Source: Streptosporangium brasiliense (GTDB taxonomy: Bacteria; Actinomycetota; Actinomycetes; Streptosporangiales; Streptosporangiaceae). From it: a stretch of 64,000 bases of DNA. A program made the position numbers and the translations under genes. Where the stretch lies: the NCBI RefSeq assembly GCF_030811595.1, contig NZ_JAUSRB010000002.1:7874001-7938000 (forward strand), read 5' to 3'. Shown piece after piece: positions 33,248 through 41,957 of this stretch (its first letter is position 1; the number at the start of each line of letters is the position of its first letter). The notes beneath the pieces are model-generated. The model worked only from the letters and a program-made list of their open reading frames with translations. It was not told the origin of the DNA and ran no database searches.

Positions 33248-34720
33248 ATGTCCGTGACAGAACGAAGGGCCAGCGCCGTTTCCGCCGCGCTCGCCCAGGA
33301 CCGCCTCGGTGTGCCGTCGGTGGTGTTCTTCGTCATCTCGGCGGCGGCGCCGCTGACTGTCATCGGTGGCTCGGTGACCGCCGCCTACGCCGCGACCGGC
33401 GTGACCGGCGTGCCGCTCGCCTTCATCCTGCTCGGAGCCATCCTGGGCCTGTTCGCCGTCGGCTACGTGACGATGGCCCGTTACGTCGTCAACGCCGGGG
33501 CGTTCTACGCGTACACCGCGAAAGGACTCGGCAGGCCGGTGGGGGTGGCGACCGCGTGGGTCGCGTTGCTGGCCTACAACGCGCTCCAGGTGGGTCTCTA
33601 CGGCATGATCGGTGCGGCCGCCCAGCCGCTGATCACCGACTGGTTCGGAAGCTCCCCGCCCTGGTGGGTCATCGGGCTGGGCGCCTGGGTGCTGACCGGG
33701 GTGCTCGGCCTCATGCGGGTCGACGTAAACGGGAAGGTCCTGTCGGTCCTGCTGCTGACGGAGATAGCCGTCGTCGTCGTGTTCGACCTCGCGGACCTGA
33801 TCAACCCGGCGGCCTCGGGCTACAGCCTCGACGTCTTCGACCCGTCGAACCTCTTCGTCCCCGGGGTCGGTGCGGTGGTCGCGATCTGCATCGCGTCCTT
33901 CGCGGGCTTCGAGTCGTCGGTGGTGTTCTCCGAGGAGAGCAAGGACCCGAGGCGTACGGTGCCGATCGCGACCTATGTCGCACTCGCCGTCATCTCCGGG
34001 CTCTACGCCCTGTCATCCTGGGCGATGACCGTGCCGATCGGCTCGGACAAGATCATCGAGACCTCGCGCGAGCAGAGTTCGGCCCTCCTGTTCAACCTGG
34101 CCGGGCAGCACCTGGGGGCGACCATCGCCACCATCGGCTCCCTCCTCTTCGTGACGAGCCTCTTCGCCGCGCTGATCGCCTTCCACAACACGATCTCCCG
34201 CTACATCTTCGCCCTCGGCAGGGAGAGGGTGCTGCCCGAGACCTTCGGTCGTACTTCCCCCCGGACCGGTGCCCCGATCAACGGCTCGCTGGCGCAGAGT
34301 GTCATCGGGCTGGTCACGATCGTCATATACGCGGTCTTCGGCCTGGATCCGGTCATCCAACTGTTCTTCACCGTCGGATCGTTCGGTGGCCTGGGACTGC
34401 TCATGATGCTGGCGGCCACCTCGATCTCCGTGCTGGTCTTCTTCACCAAGAACCTCACCGAGGAGAACGCCTGGCGGACCAGGATCGCCCCGGGTATCTC
34501 CTCGGTCCTGCTGGTCGTGGTCATCATGCTCGTCATGGCCAACTTCGACACCGTGCTCGGCGTGGCCCCCGACTCCCCGCTGCGCTGGATCATGCCCGCC
34601 GTCTACTTCGTCGCCGTGGGGCTCGGCGTCATGTGGGGACTCGCCCTGCGGGCCAACCGGCCGAAGGTGTACGCGAACATCGGGCGGGGCGCCCGGGCTG
34701 CCGTGGGAGGGACCGAATGA
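33248..34720 (+). CDS. APC-superfamily amino acid permease
   Basis: 490 aa, twelve helices. Typical features: helix 1 break VVFFVISAAAPLTVIGGSVT, helix 3 NAGAFYAYTAKGLGRPVG, helix 6 AICIASFAGFESSVVFSEES and conserved DPRRTVP after it. ATG at 33248 with AAGGA upstream. Probably imports an amino acid or amine. Overlaps the acetyltransferase start (ATGA), so the two work together, perhaps uptake followed by acetylation. Confidence 0.9.
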   Translation: MSVTERRASAVSAALAQDRLGVPSVVFFVISAAAPLTVIGGSVTAAYAATGVTGVPLAFILLGAILGLFAVGYVTMARYVVNAGAFYAYTAKGLGRPVGVATAWVALLAYNALQVGLYGMIGAAAQPLITDWFGSSPPWWVIGLGAWVLTGVLGLMRVDVNGKVLSVLLLTEIAVVVVFDLADLINPAASGYSLDVFDPSNLFVPGVGAVVAICIASFAGFESSVVFSEESKDPRRTVPIATYVALAVISGLYALSSWAMTVPIGSDKIIETSREQSSALLFNLAGQHLGATIATIGSLLFVTSLFAALIAFHNTISRYIFALGRERVLPETFGRTSPRTGAPINGSLAQSVIGLVTIVIYAVFGLDPVIQLFFTVGSFGGLGLLMMLAATSISVLVFFTKNLTEENAWRTRIAPGISSVLLVVVIMLVMANFDTVLGVAPDSPLRWIMPAVYFVAVGLGVMWGLALRANRPKVYANIGRGARAAVGGTE

Positions 34721-35310
34721 CAGAGATCATTCGCGTTCAGAACGCTCCCGGAGCCGCCGAGACCATCGGCGCGATCATCGCCACCTCCTTCCACGAGCAG
34801 GAGATCTCGGCCTGGATGATCCCGCCGGACGACGACCGCCGCCGGGTGATGCCCCCCTTCTTCTCCATGACCACCGAGAGCGCCCTCATCCACGGCGTGG
34901 TCCACGCGACGGCCGACATGTCCGCCGTGGCCGTGTGGTTCCACAAGGGCGCCGAGCCGCTTCCCGAGATCCCCGACCGGGACGCCCGGGTGGAGGCGTT
35001 CGCCGGTCCCCACGCGGAGCGCATCGGGCAGATGGGTGAGGAGATGGACAAGCGCCATCCCCACGACCCGCACCACTACCTGGCGTTCCTCGCTGTGCTC
35101 CCCGGGCACCAGGGACGGAAGACGGGGACCCGGCTGCTCCAGGAGTACCACCGCGGGCTCGACGAGGCGGGCATACCCGCTTACCTGGAGGCCAGCAGCA
35201 CCCGCAGCCGCAGGCTCTACCTGCGCCACGGCTATCAGGACCTCGGCGACCCGATATTCATGCCCGACGGCCCGCCGATGTACCCGATGTGGCGCCCGTC
35301 CAACCCCTGA
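34717..35310 (+). CDS. GNAT-family N-acetyltransferase
   Basis: 197 aa. GNAT motif A region HHYLAFLAVLPGHQGRKTGT (acetyl-CoA pyrophosphate loop Q-G-R-K-T-G) and motif B AYLEASSTRSRRLYLRHGYQ. Coupled to the permease by the ATGA overlap. Substrate probably an amine or the permease substrate. Confidence 0.9.
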   Translation: MTEIIRVQNAPGAAETIGAIIATSFHEQEISAWMIPPDDDRRRVMPPFFSMTTESALIHGVVHATADMSAVAVWFHKGAEPLPEIPDRDARVEAFAGPHAERIGQMGEEMDKRHPHDPHHYLAFLAVLPGHQGRKTGTRLLQEYHRGLDEAGIPAYLEASSTRSRRLYLRHGYQDLGDPIFMPDGPPMYPMWRPSNP

Positions 35311-35318
35311 CCCGAGTG

Positions 35319-35361
35319 CCGCTCCCGCCCCCGGCCCGTCGTGGGCCGGGGGCGGGGGCGG
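35319..35361. terminator. strong GC hairpin terminator
   Basis: CCGCTCCCGCCCCCGGCCC and GGGCCGGGGGCGGGGGCGG pair over 19 bp with one G-T pair around a GTCGT loop. It stands right after the acetyltransferase and before the convergent methyltransferase. Confidence 0.85.
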
Positions 35362-35502
35362 TTCCGGCCCCGTTGTGCTCGCGGCCCGGCCTTCCGCTTC
35401 GACAAGGCTCCCGAAAGTCACCTCGCCGGCCTCCACCTACGTGGTGCCGTCATGTGGATCCGGAGCCGTCGGCCCATCTGAAGATCCGAGTCCGTACAGG
35501 CC

Positions 35503-36324
35503 CTAAAAACGGTAGTGCTGGACGGCGGTGCCCTTGCGCGAGATGGAGGTGCTCCAGGCGGTCAGGAAGCCGGCCAGGCGGGTGGTCCACGGATAGTCGG
35601 CGACCTCGGGCTCGCGGCCCAGGAAGATCTCGCGTACCAACTTCATGCGGGGCTCCATGCGCTCGATGTCCTGCGGGGTGTCGAAGCCGGGAGACCTCAG
35701 GTAGGGGGCGACGGACCGGGTGCCGGCGTACTTTCTGGCCGCCCACACGTGGAAGCGCGTGTAGCCGTTGAAGCAGATTTCCCCCGTGGGGAAGTGGCGG
35801 ATGAGGCGGTCGAGGAGGGTGGCCAGCTCCTCCTTGGACAGGAACCCGATCAGGCCGTCGGCGACGATCACGGCGGGGCGGTCGGCGGGGATCTCGTCGA
35901 TCCAGTCGGGGTCGTTGAGGTCCGAGCCGATGGTGTGGGCGTGGGGGCGCTCGGGGAGCAGCAGCTGCCTGGCCTTGGCCACACCGGGCAGGTCGACGTC
36001 GTACCACTCGACGGTGGCGGGCGGGTCGACGCGGTAGACGCGGGTGTCGAGGCCGGCGCCCAGGTCGAGCCCGACCGCGTCGGGATTTTTGACGACGAAC
36101 TGCCGCACGATGTTGTCCATGACCAGCGAGCGGTGCGCGATGCCCACGATGGGACTGGCGGAGAGCTTGAACTGCCCGGCGTCGTAGTCGAGCTTCCTGA
36201 CGACGTCGTAGGCCGTTCTGTCGCGCAGGATCGGGTGCTTGGCCTGGTAGTCGAGCGCCTTGCCCGCCAGGGTGAGCCAGAGCGTGCTCTCCAGTGGCGT
36301 GAGGTCGGGGAAGGTGATGGCCAT
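35503..36324 (-). CDS. class I SAM-dependent methyltransferase (LCM/PPM type)
   Basis: 273 aa of the leucine carboxyl methyltransferase-like family common in actinobacteria (O-methyltransferase Omt type). FVVKNPDAVGLDLGAGLDTR is the SAM loop; VEWYDVDLPGVAKARQLLLP follows; DWIDEIPADRPAVIVADGLI comes after strand 4. Substrate not predictable. Four bases after the TetR gene, so co-transcribed with it. Confidence 0.88.
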   Translation of the reverse strand: MAITFPDLTPLESTLWLTLAGKALDYQAKHPILRDRTAYDVVRKLDYDAGQFKLSASPIVGIAHRSLVMDNIVRQFVVKNPDAVGLDLGAGLDTRVYRVDPPATVEWYDVDLPGVAKARQLLLPERPHAHTIGSDLNDPDWIDEIPADRPAVIVADGLIGFLSKEELATLLDRLIRHFPTGEICFNGYTRFHVWAARKYAGTRSVAPYLRSPGFDTPQDIERMEPRMKLVREIFLGREPEVADYPWTTRLAGFLTAWSTSISRKGTAVQHYRF

Positions 36325-36328
36325 CGTG

Positions 36329-36973
36329 TCACTCCGTTTCCTGTGGTGATCCGTCCAGTGCGGCCCTGGCCGCCTTCAGCGCGGCGTCGTCGGTGAACAG
36401 CCCGTGGGTGTAGAGCTCCAGCGTGGGCAGTGCGAGGCGGCGCAGCGCGTCGGGGCCGAACCGCTCGTAGCCCAGCGCCCGCGCCAGGGCCGGCGGCATG
36501 GTCAGCGTGGCCACGCTGTTGAGCACGCTCAGCACCGCCAGCGCCCGCACGTCCGAGGACGGCCGCATGGAGCCGTCGGCGATCCCGGCCCGCAGGATCT
36601 CCTCGGACTCGTCCACCAGCGTGTTGACGAACGTGGCCGCGGTGGGGGTGTCCTCCTCGATCGCGCGCAGCATGTACTGCACCTGGAGGCGGTATTCCTC
36701 CGGGTTGGACAGATATTCGCGGAAGAGGTCCTGCATGCCGCTCGGGCGGGCGCTGTCGGCCCGCTGGACCAAGATGCGCAGGACGTGGTCGTCGCAGACG
36801 CTCCGGAGTCGGTCCTTGCTGCCGAAGTGGTGGATGACCAGGCCGGCGCTCACTCCCGCGGTCGCCGCGATGGCACGCAGATTGGTCTTCTGGAAGCCGT
36901 CCCGGGCGAAGTGCGCGATGGCCGCGTTGCGGATCTTGGCCTGGGCGGTCAGGTCCGACGATGCTGAACACAT
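36329..36973 (-). CDS. TetR-family regulator
   Basis: 214 aa from MCSASSDLTAQAKIRNAAIA; alternative ATG at 36991. HTH: TNLRAIAATAGVSAGLVIHH then FGSKDRLRSVCDD. C-terminal helical ligand domain. It heads an operon with the methyltransferase and likely represses it and perhaps the former dehydrogenase upstream. Confidence 0.88.
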   Translation of the reverse strand: MCSASSDLTAQAKIRNAAIAHFARDGFQKTNLRAIAATAGVSAGLVIHHFGSKDRLRSVCDDHVLRILVQRADSARPSGMQDLFREYLSNPEEYRLQVQYMLRAIEEDTPTAATFVNTLVDESEEILRAGIADGSMRPSSDVRALAVLSVLNSVATLTMPPALARALGYERFGPDALRRLALPTLELYTHGLFTDDAALKAARAALDGSPQETE

Positions 36974-37051
36974 GTTTAGGATGCTATACATTCGTTCAAT
37001 GCCTGGCAAGGGAGAGCCCCGCACCGGAGGGGGCGGCGCGCCACCCAACGT

Positions 37052-37240
37052 TCAGTGATCCACGGAACAGGACCCGGTGCGGTGTGTGACCGGTGGGATC
37101 GGCGGCCGGGCGGGCCGGTAGGCGATCTCCCCGTAGTTGAGCGGAACGGCCGACACCTGGATCAGCACCCGCGAGGGCGGGGGAACCGGGTCGGGGACGA
37201 CGCCGGAGGACAGGTCAGGGCTGAGGATCAGTGCTCTCAT
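37052..37240 (-). pseudogene. zinc-type alcohol/quinone dehydrogenase, N-terminal stub
   Basis: 62 residues starting MRALILSPDLSSGVVPDPVP then VLIQVSAVPLNYGEIAYRP, the beginning of a medium-chain dehydrogenase. The rest of about 270 residues is missing and the end is out of register. Confidence 0.65.
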
Positions 37241-37286
37241 GCGTCCCACTGTGCCGACCGCCACACACGATCGGCTGATGGTCGGC

Positions 37287-40178
37287 CTACGGCCCCGAAG
37301 CGATCATTCGAAGGACGCGGTCCACATCGCCGCGTTCGGACGGCGGCAGGGGCGCGCCGACCGACTCCCTGAGCGCCGCCGCCTCCGCCAGCAGCCGGGC
37401 CGCCTCCTCGAAGGAGCCCTCCAGCGCCGCCACCTCCGCCAGCCCCTCCTGCGCCAACGCCACCGAGCGCGGGTCGCCGACCTCGCGGGCGGCGGCCAGC
37501 CCCTCCAGATGCAGCGCACGGGCGGCGGCCGCCTCCCCCCGCCCCGAGGCGATGAACCCCAGCTCGGCCAGGATCAACGTCACCCCGTAGAACGGCACAC
37601 CGAACTCCGTCCTCAGCCGCCGGTTCCAGGCCAGCGACTCCAGCAGCAACTCCTCCGCCCGGTCGAGGTCACCGGACCGACGGGCCACCAGCCCGAGCCC
37701 CACCCTGGCGAACTCCTCGGCGAACCTGTTCGCCTGCTCGCCGGCCAGCCGCATCCCCCGCTCGTGGAACTCCGCCGAACGCTCCAGCTCGCCGGTCAGC
37801 AGGGCGATCCGCCCCAGGCTGGACAGCCGGTAGGACACATCCGTCCACAGCCGCAGGTCCTCGGCGATCCGCAGCCCCTCGCGGTGCAGCCGACCGGCGC
37901 GCGCGTAGTCGCCGGTGACCTCGGCCAGGTAGCCGAGGATGTCGGAGGCCTGGAGCCGCCCCCACCGGTCCCCGAGCTCACCGAAGATCGCCATGCTCTC
38001 GGCGCCGCTGCGCGCGGCCAGGTCGAAGTCGCCTTGGAACATCGCCTGCTTGGCGCGGCCGGCCAGGGCCGCCGCCTCACCCCAGCGATCGTCCAGCGCC
38101 CTGAACTGTGCCAGCGCCTCCTCCAGCAGCCCGGCCGCCGTGCTCACGTCCCCGAAGTTCATGCAGGCGTGGGCGAGGAACCAGCGTGACCTCGCGTCGG
38201 GGAACTCCGTCCCCCCGGTACGGCCGGCGCCGGCCAGCAGCGCGAACCCGGAGCCCCAGGCCGTCCCCCTGGTGTGCCGATACCCCTCCTGATACCTGCC
38301 CCGCAGATACCAGTACCAGGTCAGCGCCTCGACCAGTCGAGGTGACTCCACCGAGTCCAGCACCGCCCTGAGGTTGAGCGCCTCCTCGTCCAGCCGCGAC
38401 AGCCACCGCCGCTGGGCGCTGCCGTACAGGTGAGGCGCGGCCCGTACGGCGAGCTCGGTGTAGTAGGCGTCCCTGAGCCCGACCACCGGATCGTCCTGGT
38501 CGAGCCGCTCCAGACAGTAGGCGGCCACGCTCTCCAGCAGCCGGTATCTGGGCGCGCCCGTCACCATCGATCTGTTCACGAGCTGGTCGAGCAGGTCGAG
38601 ATCGACCCCGACCGCCTCGGCCGCCTCCAGCGTGCACCCGCCCGGATGGACCGCCAGCGCCAGCATCGCGGCCCGCTGCGGCTCGGTGAGCTGCTCCCAG
38701 CTCCAGTCGATCACCGCTCGTAGCGTCTGCTGCCGGGCAGGCCGGCCCCGGCCCGCGCCCCCCAGCAGCCGGAACCGGTCGTCGAGCCGTTCGGCCACCC
38801 CCCGTACGCCCAGCGCCCGCACCCGCGCCGCCGCCAGTTCCAACGCCAGCGGCAGTCCGTCCAGCCGCCGGCAGATCGCCTCGGCCCACGGGGTGCTCTC
38901 CGCGTCCAGCGACGTGCCCGAGCGGTCGGCGAACATCGCGACCGCGCTCGCCTGGTCCAGCGGCGGCACCACGAAGAGCATCTCCCCGGGCAGGGCCAGC
39001 GACTCCTGGCCGGTGGCGAGCACGCGCACCGCCGGAGCCGTCCTCAGCAGCAGCTCCACCAGCGCGGCCGCCTCCTCGACCAGGTGCTCGCAGTTGTCGA
39101 GGATCAGCAGCAGCCGCTGCCCGCGCAGCGCGGCGGCCAGCCGATCCGCCAGGCCGGACACGGGCACCTGAGGAGGCGAGGAGGTCTCGTCCCGGACGCC
39201 CAGCGCGGCGGCCACCAGTTCGGCCACCTGCCCGGTGGCCCCGGCCAGCTCCACCAGTCACACGCCGTCGGGGAAGGCGAGCGAGGACGCGGCGGCCAGC
39301 GCCAGCCGGGTCTTGCCCACCCCGCCCGGACCGGTCAACGTGACCAGCCGGGAGGAAGCGATCAGTGCATGGACCTCCGCCACCGCCCCGTCCCTGCCCA
39401 GGAGCGAGGTGACCTGCGCGGGAAGGTTCGTCGAGGAGGACACGGGCGCGGGCGTCAGCGCCGGGTCCTGCACCAGGATCGCCTGGTGGAGCGCGGCCAG
39501 CTCGGGACCGGGATCGAGACCCAGCTCGTCGGCCAGCAGGGCACGGAGCTCGGCGTATCCGGCCAGGGCCGCGCCCTGCCGCCCGGCGCGGTACAGCGCG
39601 CGCAGATGAGCCGCTCGCAGCCGCTCCCGGAGGGGGTGGGCCGCCACCAGCTCTCCCAGCTCGTCGGCCAGGCGGCTGTGCTCGCCGAGCGCCAGCCGCA
39701 CCTCCGCCTGCTCCTCGAGCGCCGTCAGGCGCTGTCCGTCGAGGCGGGAGGCCGCGGCGTGCGCGAAGGAGTCGCGGAAGTCGGCGTAGGCTGGACCGCG
39801 CCACAGCGCCAGCGCGTCGGACAGCAGGTCGGCTTTCACCCGCAGGTCATCGCTCGCCAGCGCCCCGGCGAGCAGCCGGGCGAACTCGATGGCGTCCACC
39901 GAGTCGCTGACCAGGGAGTATCCGGTCGGCTGGTAGGCCACCAGCTCCCGATCGCCCAGCGCGCGGCGTAGCTGGGAAACCTTGGTCTGCAGCGTGTTGG
40001 AGGGGTTGCCCGGCAGGTCCTCGCCCCACAGATCGTCCAGGAGCCGGTCGGCCGGCACCGGCCGCCCCTCGTGCACCAGCAGGTCGGCGAGCAGCGCGCG
40101 GACCTTCAACTCGGGGACCCGGACGGGCGTCCCGTCGGCGGTCCACACCGAAAGCGGACCAAGCACTCCAAATCGCAC
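37287..40178 (-). pseudogene. AfsR/SARP-family regulator with in-frame TGA
   Basis: 963 codons if read through. Order: OmpR-type winged helix (MRFGVLGPLSVWTADGTPVR, QTKVSQLRRALGD), BTAD domain (about 95-245), NB-ARC ATPase with P-loop GPGGVGKTR (about 283-291), Walker B LLLILDNCEHL, then long TPR-like repeats. TGA at 39258-39260 follows FPDGV; relatives have Trp there (FPDGVWLVELA). The same frame then goes on with LVELAGATGQ from a nearby GTG (39254), so the two halves could be made separately. As a single protein it is broken just after the P-loop. Confidence 0.88.
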
Positions 40179-40266
40179 CGGACAAAGCTATCTCCAGCCG
40201 ATCCCCAGCCGATCGTGCGCGGCCACCGACACAGTGGGATCCACCGACGGGACGGCAGGAGGCGGA

Positions 40267-40781
40267 ATGCGAGTGGCGATCGTCATCGGCAGCGTGCGGC
40301 GGGGCAGATTCGGCCCCACCGCCGCGGCCTGGCTCCACTCCAGGGCCTGTCGCCGCGGCGACCTCGACGTGGACCTCATCGACCTGGCCGAGGCCTGGCT
40401 GCCGGCCGTACTCCCCGCGGACTTCCCGGCGCGGCGCGCCCCCGGGCCGGCCGCCGTGGAGGATCTGCGGCCCTGGCCGGCCGCGGCCGACGCGTTCGTG
40501 ATCGTGACGCCGGAGTACAACCACAGCTTCCCCGCCTCGCTCAAGAACGCCATCGACTGGTACCAGGAGGAGTGGCGGGGCAAGCTCGCTCCTACGGACA
40601 GGCCTCAGGCGGTCTGCGAGCCCTCGAACAGCTCCGGCCGGTGTTCGCCGCCCTCGGAGCGGTGTGCGTCGGCGAGCCCGTCACCCTCCCGTTTCACCGG
40701 CCCCCTCCGGACTCCTCCGCCGGTCGCCTGCTCGACGCCCTCAAGGAGCACCACGGCCGTGAGCACCGCCATGTCCGCTGA
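40267..40781 (+). pseudogene. NADPH-dependent FMN reductase, frameshifted
   Basis: N-terminal half good: MRVAIVIGSVRRGRFGPTAA (phosphate loop) and VIVTPEYNHSFPASLKNAID. After WYQEEWRGK the frame breaks near 40590; the other frame continues SYGQASGGLRALEQLRPVFA to TLPFHRPPP. A small deletion that removed part of GLVSYGG explains it. Divergent from the AfsR gene, 88 bp away. Confidence 0.8.
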
Positions 40782-40799
40782 CGTCCGCCGGTGACGTCG

Positions 40800-41372
40800 T
40801 CACGGGAGCGTCGGCGGCCGGTCGGAGTCCGCGAGCCGGGAGATCACGGCCCGGATCGCGGTCACCCGTTCGGGCAGGGGGCCGGCGGGGATGTCGATGA
40901 GCTGGTAGCCGAACGCGCGGTAGGCCTGCTCGTGGATGTGTTCGAACCTCAGCGAGTCTTCGAAGCTGATCCGGCGGGCCGCGGTCTGTTCGCAGAAGCC
41001 GAGATTACGGACGAAGAACACGTGCCGGTCGTAGATCTTCTCGCGGGTGATCCTGTCGATCTCGGCGGACAGGGCCGAGGAGATCGGCTGCCCCGCATAG
41101 GTGCTGAGAGCGTGGGTGCAGACAGGCGAACGGTCGAAGAACTGCACGGGCGGCGCGGTGATGACCGGCCGTAGCTGCCGCCGCCGTTGCAGGGCCACGA
41201 CCTTGTCGATGAAGGACGGCCGGGTCCACGGCTCGGCGTCGCCGCGCGCCTGCCCGTCCGCGATGACCGCCGTGGCCGCCTCCTCGACCGTCGCGTATCC
41301 GAGGGCCGCCAGGCTCCGCAGGATCGTGGTCTTGCCGGCGCCGGGGGTGCCGGTGAGGATGTAGCGCCTCAT
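40800..41372 (-). CDS. AAA-family ATPase / kinase-like NTPase (AAA_28)
   Basis: 190 aa with P-loop LTGTPGAGKTTILRSLAALG, helix YATVEEAATAVIADGQARG and Walker-B-like region HVFFVRNLGFCEQTAARRI. Matches small AAA_28 NTPases of unknown role, perhaps nucleoside or cofactor kinases. ATG at 41372 chosen by homology to the P-loop distance. Confidence 0.8.
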   Translation of the reverse strand: MRRYILTGTPGAGKTTILRSLAALGYATVEEAATAVIADGQARGDAEPWTRPSFIDKVVALQRRRQLRPVITAPPVQFFDRSPVCTHALSTYAGQPISSALSAEIDRITREKIYDRHVFFVRNLGFCEQTAARRISFEDSLRFEHIHEQAYRAFGYQLIDIPAGPLPERVTAIRAVISRLADSDRPPTLP

Positions 41373-41957
41373 TGTCGTCTGTCCGCCTTTCTGGTCACAC
41401 ATCGAACGATCTCGGTTGTGGGGCGTGGGGATCCGGCCGGGTCGCAGTGGGCGGCACCGGAACCGTTGCCGTCCGGGCGGGAAAGCGGGCCGGCCACCGA
41501 GGACGGCACCCGGACGGGGATCGCGACCGGTCCGCGGGCGCGCCCGGACCCGGCCGGGTCGATCATCTGGGACGTGTCGGCTGATTCCGCAGTCGCCCGA
41601 GAGTCGCCCGAGCGCACCGGCACGCCGCCGGGGCGCGCAAAAGGGAGGGGTGTACAGCCGATCGCCGCGCTGGGTCTACCCGCCGGACGCGCCCGCGGCG
41701 ACCAGCCGTAGCACTCCGCCCTGGAGCGGGCTCAGCACGGGCGCGGCCGTCGCCGGACGCGTGCCGGGCGAGCGGGGCCATGCCGGCGGGCCCCGCGGCG
41801 GATGTCCTCAGCGGGGCCATGTCGGCGGGGCCCCTGGGCGGATGTCCTCAACGGGCCATGTCGGCGGGGCCCCTGGGCGGATGTCCTCAACGGGTGTGCG
41901 CGGCTTCGACGGCCAGGGGTCGATCCCGTCCTCGACCTGCGGGGCCGGTGTCTCCAC
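41373..41957. other. intergenic region with tandem repeats
   Basis: 585 bp between the NTPase and the kinase gene, no supported gene. Right part contains three tandem repeats of 39-40 bp (41772-41890). Confidence 0.6.
41772..41890. repeat. three tandem repeats of 39-40 bp
   Basis: Each copy has the form GCGGGGCCATGTCGGCGGGG plus CCCCTGGGCGGATGTCCTCA with a few changes. Copies start at 41772, 41811 and 41851. Located just beyond the kinase stop codon. Confidence 0.85.
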
